The notes under the pieces: generated by a model | What the model was told of the DNA's origin: nothing | Database searches by the model: none | Seen by the model: only the letters and a program-made list of their open reading frames with translations | Assembly (NCBI RefSeq): GCF_016859125.1 | Contig: NZ_CP069338.1 | Span: 6,635,501 to 6,699,500, forward strand | Source: Archangium violaceum | GTDB lineage: Bacteria > Myxococcota > Myxococcia > Myxococcales > Myxococcaceae | Length of the DNA: 64,000 nucleotides | Direction of reading: 5' to 3' | Shown here: piece after piece, positions 7,784 through 15,824 of the stretch | How the letters are laid out: each line of letters opens with the position of its first letter | Position numbering within the stretch: position 1 is the first letter of the stretch | Made by a program: the position numbers and the translations under genes

Positions 7784-8724
7784 TCAGTGCTTCTCCCGGG
7801 GGCTGTCATTGCCGGGGGTGACAGGTCTCCTCAGGAACTCCAGGATGGCGCCATTCACGCGCTCCGCTTGCACGATGGTCAAGTCGTGCCCGGCACCGGG
7901 AATGACAGCCACTTCGACCTGGGGGGCAACCGCCGCCAGCCGTTCGACGGCCTCCCGCGTGGAGTAGACTCGACCCACTCGTCGACCATCCGCTTGCCGG
8001 CCTCATCCCGGCGCACCAGATCCTCGAGCAGCCAGTACATGAAGTCCCGGGTGAAGCGCCGGTGCGGCAGGGCGCTGAGCGCGGCACGACGGATCCACTC
8101 CATGCGCAGCGGAAGCACCGTCCCCACGGGGGCCACCAGGACGATCTTGTCGAGCCGCTCCGGAAAGCGGAACGCGTACTGGCTCGTCATCCAGCCTCCG
8201 TAGGACAAGCCCACGAGCTGGATGCGGTCCCGGAGCTCGAGCCCACTGAACAGCTCATCCAGCCAACGCGTGTAATCATCAGCGCTCTCGATGGAGCGCG
8301 TGTAGACGCTTCGCCCATGATCGGTGATGCCGTCGACGGCGTAGATCCTGAACTCCTGGGAGAGCGCCTCGATGTTTGGCATCCACTGCAATGAGTTGCC
8401 ACTCACGCCATGCAGAAGCACGAGCGGGGGAGCACCCGCCGGTCCGCTGATTCGCACGAAGGTGGTGCCGTACGACGTGCTCACGGTCCTGTTCTCGGAA
8501 GGAACGGGCCACCGCTGCGCCCGCTGGTCGTACAGCGTGAGGAACCGCTCCCTGTCCTCCGCCGATCGGAAGGGGTGGTACCCGGTCACTTCGATGGGAC
8601 CGGAGTCGGGGAGCATCCACGTGGCGAGTCCGACGATGCCGACGATCAGCAGGAGCGTGAGGGTTCCGCACCCCACCAGGAAGGACTTCAAGAGTCGTCT
8701 TGCTTTCAGGGGGGTCGCTTTCAT
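7784..8724 (-). pseudogene. Alpha/beta hydrolase, disrupted by internal deletion and frameshift
   Basis: The first part, about 247 codons from the ATG at 8724, has an N-terminal membrane helix, the oxyanion motif VLLHGVSGNSLQWMPN and the nucleophile elbow GLSYGGWMTSQYAF. It breaks after KRMVDEW near 7978. The C-terminal part continues in another frame (YSTREAVERLAAVAPQ to the catalytic-His motif IPGAGHDLT) and stops at 7784. The stretch that normally lies between them, with the LLVGE strand and usually the catalytic acid, is absent. I infer a deletion of roughly 40 codons whose junction also shifts the frame. The product of the original start would end at 7879 without the catalytic His. Confidence 0.75.
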
Positions 8725-8831
8725 CGAAATGAAGTAAGGCGGCGCGGATCGGTGTCAAGGCGGCTGAGCGACTCTCCACATGAGGTAGCATCCGGCACCT
8801 CATCAACGCATCCCCGGGGGGCTCTCTCCAC

Positions 8832-10028
8832 ATGACCGTTCGTCTGAATCTCTTCGCACCCGAGTTCCGCGCCAACCCCTATCCGTTCTTCGCCGAGCTG
8901 CGGCGCCAGCCCACGCTCTCCAATGTGGATCCGCTCGGCTTCTGGGCCGTGTCGCGTTACGCGGACGTCCTGCACGTCTTGAAGAATCCCCAACTCTTCT
9001 CCTCCACCGGCAATCGGGCGCCCGCGGAGCCCGAGTGGCTGGGTCGTAGCAACCCGTTCGCGGACTCCATGGTCATGGTGGATCCACCCCGGCATACCCG
9101 CCTCCGGGCGCTCGTCAACCGGTCGTTCGGCCCCACCGCGTTGAGCCGGATGGAGCCGCGCATCCGCGCCTACGCCGAGCAGGCCGCCGCCGAGTTGACC
9201 CTCGGCCGCCCCGTGGACTTCGTCGAGTCCTTCGCCCTGCGCGTGCCCGCGGCCGTCATCGGTGAGCTGCTCGGCCTGGATGCCTCGCTGCACCCGCGCT
9301 TCAAGCGCTGGGCGGACGACATCAACAACACCAGCTCCACGCCCCCGGATGCCCACGAATGGCACGCCCAGATCCGGGGCACCTACGCGGAGATGGAGCA
9401 GTACCTGAAGGAGGTCATCGCGGAACGCCGCCGCGCTCCCCGCGAGGACATGATCAGTGACCTGCTCGCCGCCCGTATCGAGGGCGAGGCCCTCACGGAC
9501 GCGGAGTTGCTGGGCTTCCTCTTCCTGCTGCTCATCGCCGGCCTGGAGACCACCGTCCACCTGCTGGGCCACGCCGCCCTGGTGCTCGCCGAGCGCCCGG
9601 ATGTGTTCGCGCGCGTGCGCGCGGATCGCTCGCTGATTCCGCGGTTCATCGAGGAGGTGCTGCGCTACGAGCCCGTGGCCCAGACGCTGCTGCGGCTCAC
9701 CACCGCCGAGACGGAGCTCGGCGGCGTCCGCCTGCCAGCCGGCTCGCACGTGATGCTGCTGCTGGGCTCCGCCTGCCGGGACGAGGCGCAGTTCCCCAAC
9801 AGCGAGAGCTTCGACCTGGACCGGGAGGGGTCGCAGAGCATGCCCTTCGGCCACGGCATCCACTTCTGCCTTGGCGCCCCCCTGGCCCGCATGGAGGCGC
9901 GGCTCGCCCTGAATGCGCTGCTCGACCGGTGCGGCGGCCTGGTTCGTGACGCCGCGCCCGTGCAGTGGCACGCCTCGATCGTCGTCCGCGGGCCCACGGT
10001 GCTGCCGCTCACCGTGCTGCCGGGTTGA
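8832..10028 (+). CDS. Cytochrome P450
   Basis: 398 residues, soluble bacterial class-I type with no membrane anchor. Visible motifs: I-helix LLIAGLETTVHL (oxygen-activating AGxxT), K-helix EEVLR, and heme loop FGHGIHFCLGAPLAR with thiolate Cys346. It would hydroxylate a small molecule using ferredoxin electrons; no redox partner lies beside it. The gene converges with a serine hydrolase, and the two 3' ends overlap by 20 bp. No polyketide or peptide synthetase is in the window, so it appears to be a stand-alone P450. A 12-bp direct repeat brackets its leader. Confidence 0.93.
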   Translation: MTVRLNLFAPEFRANPYPFFAELRRQPTLSNVDPLGFWAVSRYADVLHVLKNPQLFSSTGNRAPAEPEWLGRSNPFADSMVMVDPPRHTRLRALVNRSFGPTALSRMEPRIRAYAEQAAAELTLGRPVDFVESFALRVPAAVIGELLGLDASLHPRFKRWADDINNTSSTPPDAHEWHAQIRGTYAEMEQYLKEVIAERRRAPREDMISDLLAARIEGEALTDAELLGFLFLLLIAGLETTVHLLGHAALVLAERPDVFARVRADRSLIPRFIEEVLRYEPVAQTLLRLTTAETELGGVRLPAGSHVMLLLGSACRDEAQFPNSESFDLDREGSQSMPFGHGIHFCLGAPLARMEARLALNALLDRCGGLVRDAAPVQWHASIVVRGPTVLPLTVLPG

Positions 10029-11358
10029 GGCCCTGGGCCTGGATCGCTTCGTACGCGGAGCGCCAGAAGTCCACGAAAGCCGGTGGCGCGGCGGGAGAGT
10101 CCATCAACCGCTGCGTCATCAGGATGCCGATCAATCCGGTCTCGGGATCCCAATAGCAGGACGTTCCGTAGCCCCCGTCCCAACCGAAACCGCGGGGCTC
10201 TCCAGGCTCATGCTTGTGGACGATGGAGAGCGCATATCCCCAGCCGCGCTTGTCCCAGAAGCCGGGGCCGAAGGGTGACACGGCCTTCTGCTCCGGGGTG
10301 ATGTGATCGGTGGTCATGAGCTCGACCGAGCGCTCGGAGAGGAGTCGCCTCCCTCCGTGCTCACCCTTGTTCAACATCATCCGGGCGAAGGCGAGGTAGT
10401 CGTCGGCCGTCGAGACCAGGCCGCCGGATGCGGACGGGAAGCCCGGTGGACGGCTGAACTGGCTGTCCCGACCGGCGGCGTCGAAGACGTCGAGCTTCCC
10501 CGTCTCGGGGTTGCGCATGTAGCAGGTGGACAGCCGCTCGAGCTTCTCGGCCGGGACGCTGAAGCCGCTGTCCTTCATCCCCAGGGGCTCGAAGATGCGC
10601 TCCCGGAAGAAGGTCTCGAGTGGCTGGCCCGAGGCTCGCGCGATCAGCACGCCCAGGACGGTGATGCCGGTGTCATACATCCAGGCCTCGCCCGGCTGAT
10701 GCATCAGCGGCAGGGAGCCCAGGGCGCGGATCCACGCGTCCGGACTCGGAGCCTTCGGCAGCCAGGGGCCGACCGCGACACCCTGCTCGGTCATGGCTCG
10801 GACGATGGGATACTCACCCGGCGCCATGATCGCGCCCATTCCCATGCGCAACGTCAGGAGATCACTGACGAGGATCGGGCGATTGGCGGGCACGGTGTCG
10901 TCGACCGGTCCGTCGAGGCGCCTGAGGACCCTGCGGTGCGCGAGCTCGGGGAGCAGGCGGTCCACCGGCTCGTCGAGTCGGAGCTTTCCGTCTTCCACCA
11001 GCATCATCGCCGCGACACCCGCGACGGGCTTGGTCAGCGAGGCGATCCGGAAGAGGGTGTCGCGCCGCATCGGTGTCGTGCCGCCAGACGCCATCATGCC
11101 GATCGCGTCCACGTGCACCTCGTCGCCCCGGCCGAGCAGCGTCACGACGCCTGGCAGGTCGCCGCGTTCGACATGAGCGGCCATGCTCGCGTGCATGCGA
11201 GCGAGCCCTTCCTTGGAGAATCCTGCCCTGGCCATGGGTTTCCTCACTTCCGTCCGTGTGCAGCCCCACGCAACCGACGCTCCGAGCGCCGCGGCGCCCA
11301 CGAGCACGCTCCGGCGGTCGACCCCCGCCCGGGTCGCGCCGTCTCCTCGACGTTGCAT
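10009..11358 (-). CDS. Beta-lactamase-fold serine hydrolase (class C/esterase family), exported
   Basis: 449 residues from the ATG at 11358, chosen for its strong GAGAGGAGCGG site. The N terminus has a twin-arginine stretch (DRRSVLVGAAALG) followed by a lipobox-like WGC, so Tat export and lipidation are plausible. The active-site SxxK tetrad is in FRIASLTKPVAG. The tyrosine motif is probably YDTG (MYDTGITVLG), and the family W-GYGTSCYW region is near the C terminus. Substrates of this family range from esters to D-amino-acid peptides. It is divergent from an HxlR regulator, which probably controls it. Confidence 0.87.
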   Translation of the reverse strand: MQRRGDGATRAGVDRRSVLVGAAALGASVAWGCTRTEVRKPMARAGFSKEGLARMHASMAAHVERGDLPGVVTLLGRGDEVHVDAIGMMASGGTTPMRRDTLFRIASLTKPVAGVAAMMLVEDGKLRLDEPVDRLLPELAHRRVLRRLDGPVDDTVPANRPILVSDLLTLRMGMGAIMAPGEYPIVRAMTEQGVAVGPWLPKAPSPDAWIRALGSLPLMHQPGEAWMYDTGITVLGVLIARASGQPLETFFRERIFEPLGMKDSGFSVPAEKLERLSTCYMRNPETGKLDVFDAAGRDSQFSRPPGFPSASGGLVSTADDYLAFARMMLNKGEHGGRRLLSERSVELMTTDHITPEQKAVSPFGPGFWDKRGWGYALSIVHKHEPGEPRGFGWDGGYGTSCYWDPETGLIGILMTQRLMDSPAAPPAFVDFWRSAYEAIQAQGLNPAAR

Positions 11359-11383
11359 CGTCCGCTCCTCTCCCGTAGGACTG

Positions 11384-11441
11384 GTTGCGAATCGCAACTG
11401 GTTTCAGGCTAGGGACACTGGTGCGAGAATGCAACCGGTTT
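11384..11441. promoter_or_regulatory. Operator-like repeats in the serine hydrolase/HxlR gap
   Basis: A 15-bp inverted repeat with 7-bp arms and a one-base centre (GTTGCGA-A-TCGCAAC, 11384-11398) overlaps the first of two direct repeats, GCAACTGGTTT (11394-11404) and GCAACCGGTTT (11431-11441), spaced 37 bp start to start. They lie between two divergent starts, where an HxlR dimer would bind. Confidence 0.5.
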
Positions 11442-11457
11442 TTCTTGGAGCGGACGG

Positions 11458-11964
11458 ATGAGCGACGCACACCGATCGGGCTGCCCGATCAATCTCTCTC
11501 TCGAGGTATTCGGGGACCGTTGGAGCCTGATCATCCTGCGAGACATGATCTTCGGAGGCCGGCGGCACTTCCGCGAGCTGCTGACGCAGTCGGAGGAGGG
11601 CATCTCGTCCAACATCCTGTCGGATCGCCTGAAGATGCTGCTGGACGAGGGAATGATCACCAAGGCCGACGATCCCAGCCACAAGCAGAAGGCGGTCTAT
11701 AGCCTGACGGAGAAATCCATCGCGCTCGTCCCCCTCTTCGCGCATCTGGGCGCCTGGGGACGCAGGTTCCTGCCCGTTTCCGAGGAGCTCAGCATCCGCG
11801 CGCAGCTCCTGGAGGAAGGCGGCCCGGCCATGTGGGAGCAGTTCATGGCCGAGCTGCGCGAGGCACATCTGGGGAAGCCGGCGAAACGGAAGGGCCCCTC
11901 GGTCGCCGAGCAGCTGCAGGCCGCCTACGAAAGAGTCCGCGCCTGGCAGGCGGGCAAGGGCTAG
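11458..11964 (+). CDS. HxlR-family winged-helix transcriptional regulator
   Basis: 168 residues. The HxlR opening is clear: Cys9 in CPINLSLEVFGDRWSLIIL, then MIFGGRRHFRELL and ISSNILSDRLKMLLDEGMI, the recognition helix and wing. Cys9 is at the position used for redox or electrophile sensing in several HxlR/HypR members. The C terminus (about 105-168) extends past the usual 110-120-residue family length as a charged helix. It is divergent from the serine hydrolase with repeats between them, which suggests auto- and cross-regulation. GGAG lies 7 bases before the ATG. Confidence 0.9.
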   Translation: MSDAHRSGCPINLSLEVFGDRWSLIILRDMIFGGRRHFRELLTQSEEGISSNILSDRLKMLLDEGMITKADDPSHKQKAVYSLTEKSIALVPLFAHLGAWGRRFLPVSEELSIRAQLLEEGGPAMWEQFMAELREAHLGKPAKRKGPSVAEQLQAAYERVRAWQAGKG

Positions 11965-12066
11965 AGGAGCCTCGCGCTCGACAGGGTCTTCAGCGCTTCA
12001 ATGGGTCGCCGTGCTGCGCGTTGAGCGCCACGGCCTCGCGCACCAGCCAAGGAGGCGTCCAACAAA

Positions 12067-12173
12067 GGACATGGCGACAAGGGGTATGACTACGCCGATG
12101 TCCGGCCCGACATGCGCCAGCGCCACCTCATCCCCCGCATCGCACGCAGAGGCATTGAGTCGAAGACGAGTTC
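12067..12173 (+). mobile_element. IS5-type transposase remnant (C-terminal fragment)
   Basis: Reading from 12067 gives GHGDKGYDYADVRPD followed by MRQRHLIPRIARRGIES. This is the conserved DKGYD...R...RG..PRIARRGIES block just before the catalytic Glu of IS5-superfamily DDE transposases. It has no start codon, no N-terminal DDE part and no visible terminal inverted repeats, and it is cut off at the GST stop codon. It is a dead scar that marks past insertion or recombination beside the low-G+C GST gene. Confidence 0.7.
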
Positions 12174-12827
12174 TTATTCCGGGACAGCCCCCAGTACCGG
12201 CGTCAAATCCGGATCGGCCTTCTGCATCGCCCGACGATAAGCCGGCCGCGCGCCGATGCGCTGCAGATAGGCCAGAATGTTCGGCCAGGGCGAGAGATCA
12301 TACGGCTTGAACAGCCGCATCGTGGTCAACGAGAACACGGTCATGATATCCGCCGCCGTCAACTCTTTGCCGGCCAGATAGGGCGCCTCCCCCAGCCGCT
12401 TCTCCAAGGTCGAGAAGACCAGCTTGAACCGGTCCTTGGCCGCCTGCAGCGGCGCGTTCTTGTCTGAAGGATCGACGCGCTCCAGACTCCTCACCTGCAA
12501 GACGACCGGTTGCAGCGTCCCGTTGGCGAAGTGGAACCAATAGAGATAGTCGGTGAAACCGGGTTCGCCGCGCTTCACAGCGAGCCGGCCATTGCCATGG
12601 GTCTGGAGCAGATACTCGCAGATCGCCCCGGATTCCCCGAGGACGAGGTCGCCGTCGGTGAGGATCGGCGCCGTGCCCATCGGATGAAGCGCCTTGTATT
12701 CCGGCGGGGCCATTCGGTTGTCGGCCCGGCGCTGATAGCGCTTCAGCTCATAGTCGAGTCCGAGCTCCTCACAGAGCCAGACGATCCGCTCCGATTGCGA
12801 ACGCCCGAGATGATGCAGCGTCAGCAT
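12174..12827 (-). CDS. Glutathione S-transferase
   Basis: 217 residues. N-terminal thioredoxin fold with Ser10 at the catalytic position (HLGRSQSERIVWLCEELGL), cis-Pro motif MGTAPILTD and the glutathione-binding LGESGAICEYL. The all-helical C-terminal domain includes KELTAADIMTVF. It would conjugate or reduce electrophiles with glutathione. A sampled 60-base line is about 58% G+C against about 70% for flanking core genes, and an IS5-type scar abuts its 3' end, so horizontal acquisition is likely. It is divergent from the XRE/MmyB-like regulator. Confidence 0.9.
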   Translation of the reverse strand: MLTLHHLGRSQSERIVWLCEELGLDYELKRYQRRADNRMAPPEYKALHPMGTAPILTDGDLVLGESGAICEYLLQTHGNGRLAVKRGEPGFTDYLYWFHFANGTLQPVVLQVRSLERVDPSDKNAPLQAAKDRFKLVFSTLEKRLGEAPYLAGKELTAADIMTVFSLTTMRLFKPYDLSPWPNILAYLQRIGARPAYRRAMQKADPDLTPVLGAVPE

Positions 12828-12907
12828 ATGAACTCCCTTGCCCGAAGCATTGTCTTGGTCATGCGCGAACCGTAAGCTGAGCGAGTCAGCTAGAAAAGGC
12901 GTGCCCG

Positions 12908-12919
12908 CATACCGGTATG
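12908..12919. promoter_or_regulatory. 12-bp perfect palindrome over the regulator start codon
   Basis: CATACCGGTATG is perfectly palindromic, and its last three bases are the ATG of the XRE-family gene. It sits in the 89-bp divergent gap with the GST gene, a natural autoregulatory site. Its ATACC/GGTAT arms recall those of the operator upstream of the Coq4-like gene. Confidence 0.4.
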
Positions 12920-13720
12920 GCGACTACCACCCTCCCCGAATTTCTCCGCACTCGCCGCGAGCGGCTTCACCCCGAATCGACCGAGCGGCGTCGCACTCCT
13001 GGACTTCGTCGCGAGGAAGTCGCGGCGCGCGCCGGCGTGAGCGTCACCTGGTACACGTGGCTCGAACAAGGTCGCGGCGGCGTGCCGTCCGACGACGTGC
13101 TCGAACGCCTCGCTCGCGCACTCGAGCTCGACGACACGAATCGCGAGATGCTGTTCCTGCTCGCTCACGCTCGTCCGCCACCGCGCCGCCACACGCCGCC
13201 CGCCGAGGTCACGCCGGCGCTGCAGCGCGTGCTCGACAACCTGCACGTGCCCGCGTTCGTGAAGACGCCGACGTTTCAGATCGTCGCGTGGAATCGCGCC
13301 GCCGTGGCGGTGATCGGCGATTACGCCGCGGTTCCCGAGCGCGACCGCAACATGCTGCGCCGGGTCTTTCATCCCGAATCCGCCGCGTTCCTGCCGCATG
13401 CCGAAGACATGCATCGCACGTGCCTCGCCGCGTTTCGCGTCGACATCGCGCGTGCGGGAGCATCAGAAGAAGCTGCCGCGCTCGTCGACGAGTTGATGGA
13501 GACGAGCGCGGACTTTCGCCGGCTGTGGGCCGAGAATGAGCTGCGCACGCACGGAGTGAGGTACAGGCGACTCGTCCGACCGAATGTCGGCGAGCTCGTG
13601 TTCGAGACGTCGGTGTTTTCCGTCGACGGCAGCGACGGCCTCAGCATGTTTGTCTTTTCACCGGCGGACGACGCTTCAGCGCGTGGGGTCGAACAGCTGC
13701 TCCGCGAGCTCGCAGAGTAG
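12917..13720 (+). CDS. XRE-family regulator with MmyB-like ligand-binding domain
   Basis: 267 residues. The N-terminal Cro/CI helix-turn-helix (about 29-53, GLRREEVAARAGVSVTWYTW) is followed by the PAS-like MmyB ligand-binding domain (about 95-265; VKTPTFQIVAWNRAA, then FVFSPADD near the end). These regulators usually control a nearby dehydrogenase or transferase gene; the divergent GST is the obvious candidate. No Shine-Dalgarno sequence sits at normal spacing (AAAAGG is 18 bases away), and a palindrome overlaps the ATG, so a leaderless or autorepressed start is possible. Codon choice (many TCG, CGC, GCG) looks different from its neighbours. Confidence 0.85.
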   Translation: MATTTLPEFLRTRRERLHPESTERRRTPGLRREEVAARAGVSVTWYTWLEQGRGGVPSDDVLERLARALELDDTNREMLFLLAHARPPPRRHTPPAEVTPALQRVLDNLHVPAFVKTPTFQIVAWNRAAVAVIGDYAAVPERDRNMLRRVFHPESAAFLPHAEDMHRTCLAAFRVDIARAGASEEAAALVDELMETSADFRRLWAENELRTHGVRYRRLVRPNVGELVFETSVFSVDGSDGLSMFVFSPADDASARGVEQLLRELAE

Positions 13721-13828
13721 CGCCGAGAGTTGCTCGCGATCGGCTTTCGATGAGTTCTCGACGAGCGCGCTGACTTCCGCAGTTACCGGCCGGTGGACAG
13801 GCCGCGCAGCCCCTTGGGCCGCGGAGGT

Positions 13829-14414
13829 CGACTGGGGGGCGAACTGCTACTGGGTGGGACGCTTCGGGGCCTTCCCGCGCCCCCGCTCGGACATCACCTC
13901 GCGTTTGTGCAGCCGAGGGCTCCTGGAGAAGACGATCCGCGCGCGTCTGGCGAGCAACCCGAGAATCGAGCTCGTCGAGCGTTTCGAGGCGGAGACCTTC
14001 CGATGGGATTCCTCGCGACGCCGCATCCTGGCCGCGCTCTTCGTGACGATGGGCGATGCGTTGTGTGCCTTGAATCCCGTCTACGGGCAGGGGATGACGG
14101 TGAGTCTGCTGTCGGCGCTCGAGCTCGGGCGGCAGATGGCCCAGGGGGGGAGGATCTCGCAGAAGCGGTTCAACGCGCTCGGCGCGGGTCCCTGGCTCAC
14201 GGCGGCCGGCGAGGACCTGCGCGTGCCCGGGTGCACCCTGGAGAACGTGAGCGCCATGGAGCGTCTGACCATGACGCTCAACAGTATCGTGGGGGACAGG
14301 GTGATGCTCCGGGCCACCTTCGATCCGGACGCGCACCAGCGCACGATGCGCGTACTCCACATGGTGGACCCGCCCTCCGCGCTCCTCCCGCTCGCCCTGC
14401 CTCGAGTGGTGTGA
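13829..14414 (+). pseudogene. FAD-dependent monooxygenase, truncated remnant
   Basis: The frame reads GAFPRPRSDITSRLCSRGLLEK, then RLASNPRIELVERF, then VTMGDALCALNPVYGQGMTV to the stop at 14414. The GD...P..GQGM block is the FAD-ribityl motif of class A flavin monooxygenases. The N-terminal GxGxxG dinucleotide domain is missing. The jump from RWDSSRRRI straight into the GD motif is too short, implying a second, internal deletion. No start codon suits it. It directly follows the XRE gene and is probably another casualty of rearrangement in this stretch. Confidence 0.75.
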
Positions 14415-14445
14415 CAGGGGTGTCTCGAGTTGACTTTGAAACAAA

Positions 14446-14625
14446 ATGTCTTCTCGTAAGTGGTCGGGTTTCTATAATGACGGTCTGGGTCTGAACGCCT
14501 GTACCTGGAACTGCAGTGCGACGACCGCCGGTGGCGCCGTCTACGCGACCACGAGCTTCAGAACGGGATGGGGCCAGAACATCATGCTGAAGGCCCTGAG
14601 GGGTGGTCAGCTCGTCATGCGGTAG
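14446..14625 (+). CDS. Small ORF or C-terminal gene fragment, unknown
   Basis: 59 codons (MSSRKWSGFYNDGLGLN at the start, MLKALRGGQLVMR at the end), Trp/Gly/Cys-rich, in an unusually A+T-rich patch. There is no ribosome-binding site, and a perfect TATAAT box (14473-14478) lies inside it. Both facts argue for a leftover C-terminal piece of a longer secreted protein rather than a functional gene. It is the only coding-like content of the 308-base gap 14415-14722. Confidence 0.25.
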   Translation: MSSRKWSGFYNDGLGLNACTWNCSATTAGGAVYATTSFRTGWGQNIMLKALRGGQLVMR

Positions 14626-14722
14626 GCGCAGGGCACCGACCGCCTTGGGCACGCATGGGCCCGAGGCGGTCTCGCATGCTATCCTGTTACAGCGGAGTTC
14701 AACCGCGACGAGGAGGCAGGCC

Positions 14723-14938
14723 ATGTCGGATCCACGGGGGGAGTTCGAGAAGGCGCGAGACGACTTGAAGGCCAACCTGGAGCTGTACAAGGAAATCATT
14801 GATTTGAGCGTGGATGCCGAGGTGAGCGCCGAGCAGAGGAACAACGCGGAGGACGCGGCCTCCAAGGCGCTCGCGAGGAGCATGGAGCGATACATCGCGA
14901 GCGTGGAGGCGGCGTTCCCCGACGTCTCTCGAAGCTGA
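14723..14938 (+). CDS. Small acidic helical protein, unknown function
   Basis: 71 residues from the ATG at 14723, with an excellent GAGGAGG site. It is entirely helix-forming and charged (FEKARDDLKANLELYKEIID), with no signal peptide or membrane segment. It looks like a small soluble coiled-coil protein. The next gene, an exported protein, begins 13 bases after its stop and could be co-transcribed. I recognise no family. Confidence 0.6.
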   Translation: MSDPRGEFEKARDDLKANLELYKEIIDLSVDAEVSAEQRNNAEDAASKALARSMERYIASVEAAFPDVSRS

Positions 14939-14951
14939 CATCCGTCTGGAA

Positions 14952-15653
14952 ATGGAACCCATGCGGACTCATGCCCTTATCATCGCGGGGTTTTTGCTCT
15001 CGGCACCGGTCTCCCGAGCAGCAACCCCCCCTTCCGAGCAGGTCGTCGAGCAGCTCGTCCAAGCCCCCCACGGCCTCAATGAGTTGTCGGGCAGGGAGGT
15101 CATGGAGGCCTGGGAGGAGGTGCGGCGCAATCCCAAGCCCTACGTTCCCTTCCTGAAGGCAAGACTTTCCCTGGAGCGTATCGAGGCCGCTCGGGACGTG
15201 GATCGGTTCCGAGGCATCCTGAATGCAGCCCTCCTCCTCATCCGCCTGGGAGGGAACGAGGAGCGAGCGTTCCTGGTGGAGCAGTTGAAGCAACTGCACC
15301 AGAGGCGGGATGCGCTCTCCACACAGGTGAAGGAGCGAGCCCCAGGCCGCGGTGCTTCTCCTGCCCCTCGCGGGGAGGATGCCTTCAAGGAGCTGCTCGG
15401 GCACCGGGGCCGGGTCACCCAGCTGGAGAGCGCCATCCTGAGGGGCTTCGCGGAGGCGGGGGACCCGCGCTTGCGCGATACGGTCCTGCCGCGCCTGGAC
15501 CACGATCAGGACATGCGCGACAGGTACATCGAGTACTTCGAGGCCACGGGTCGCGAGGACCCGGTCGTCCGGGCCCGCCTGAAGAAGCTGCTCGAGGCTC
15601 AGGGCTCTCCGGTGACGGAGCAGCGCCTACGGCACTTCTTCGAGGAGAAGTAA
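14952..15653 (+). CDS. Exported helical protein, unknown function
   Basis: 233 residues (ATG 14952, or 14961). A signal peptide (THALIIAGFLLSAPVSRAA) is cleaved near residue 23. The mature protein is alpha-helical and charged; its second half (RVTQLESAILRGFAEAGDPR, VVRARLKKLLEAQG) resembles HEAT-like repeats. No catalytic motif is visible. It is probably periplasmic and possibly linked to the small acidic protein upstream. Confidence 0.65.
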   Translation: MEPMRTHALIIAGFLLSAPVSRAATPPSEQVVEQLVQAPHGLNELSGREVMEAWEEVRRNPKPYVPFLKARLSLERIEAARDVDRFRGILNAALLLIRLGGNEERAFLVEQLKQLHQRRDALSTQVKERAPGRGASPAPRGEDAFKELLGHRGRVTQLESAILRGFAEAGDPRLRDTVLPRLDHDQDMRDRYIEYFEATGREDPVVRARLKKLLEAQGSPVTEQRLRHFFEEK

Positions 15654-15712
15654 TCGGGCACTCACACCTGGGCGGAGTCAGGGCTCTGGGTGTGAGGCGA
15701 TCTTCAAACACC

Positions 15713-15793
15713 TCAATGCGCAGCCCGCGCCGCCGAGAGGTTCCCCGCTCGTTGCATCGCGAGGAAGAGGCGCAGGTCGTTCCAGTCGAACAT
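15713..15793 (-). pseudogene. LysR-family regulator, 26-codon N-terminal stub
   Basis: From an ATG at 15793 the minus strand reads MFDWNDLRLFLAMQRAGNLS and AARAAH, then TGA. This is the canonical start of a LysR helix-turn-helix (DW-DLR-FL-v-r-G-LSAAAR), ended before the recognition helix. The rest of the roughly 300-residue regulator is absent. It lies just downstream of an alpha/beta hydrolase, which may once have been its target. Confidence 0.65.
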
Positions 15794-15824
15794 GCGCCTC
15801 TCCCTGTCAGCGGCTCGCGACTGG

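Noticed and set aside
8832-10028. Part of a natural-product gene cluster around the P450
   Set aside because: No polyketide synthase, NRPS, terpene cyclase or transporter gene lies within the window.
12071-12310. A 79-codon-plus ORF starting inside the IS remnant
   Set aside because: The neighbouring frame carries clear transposase homology. This frame is low-complexity and runs antisense into the GST gene.
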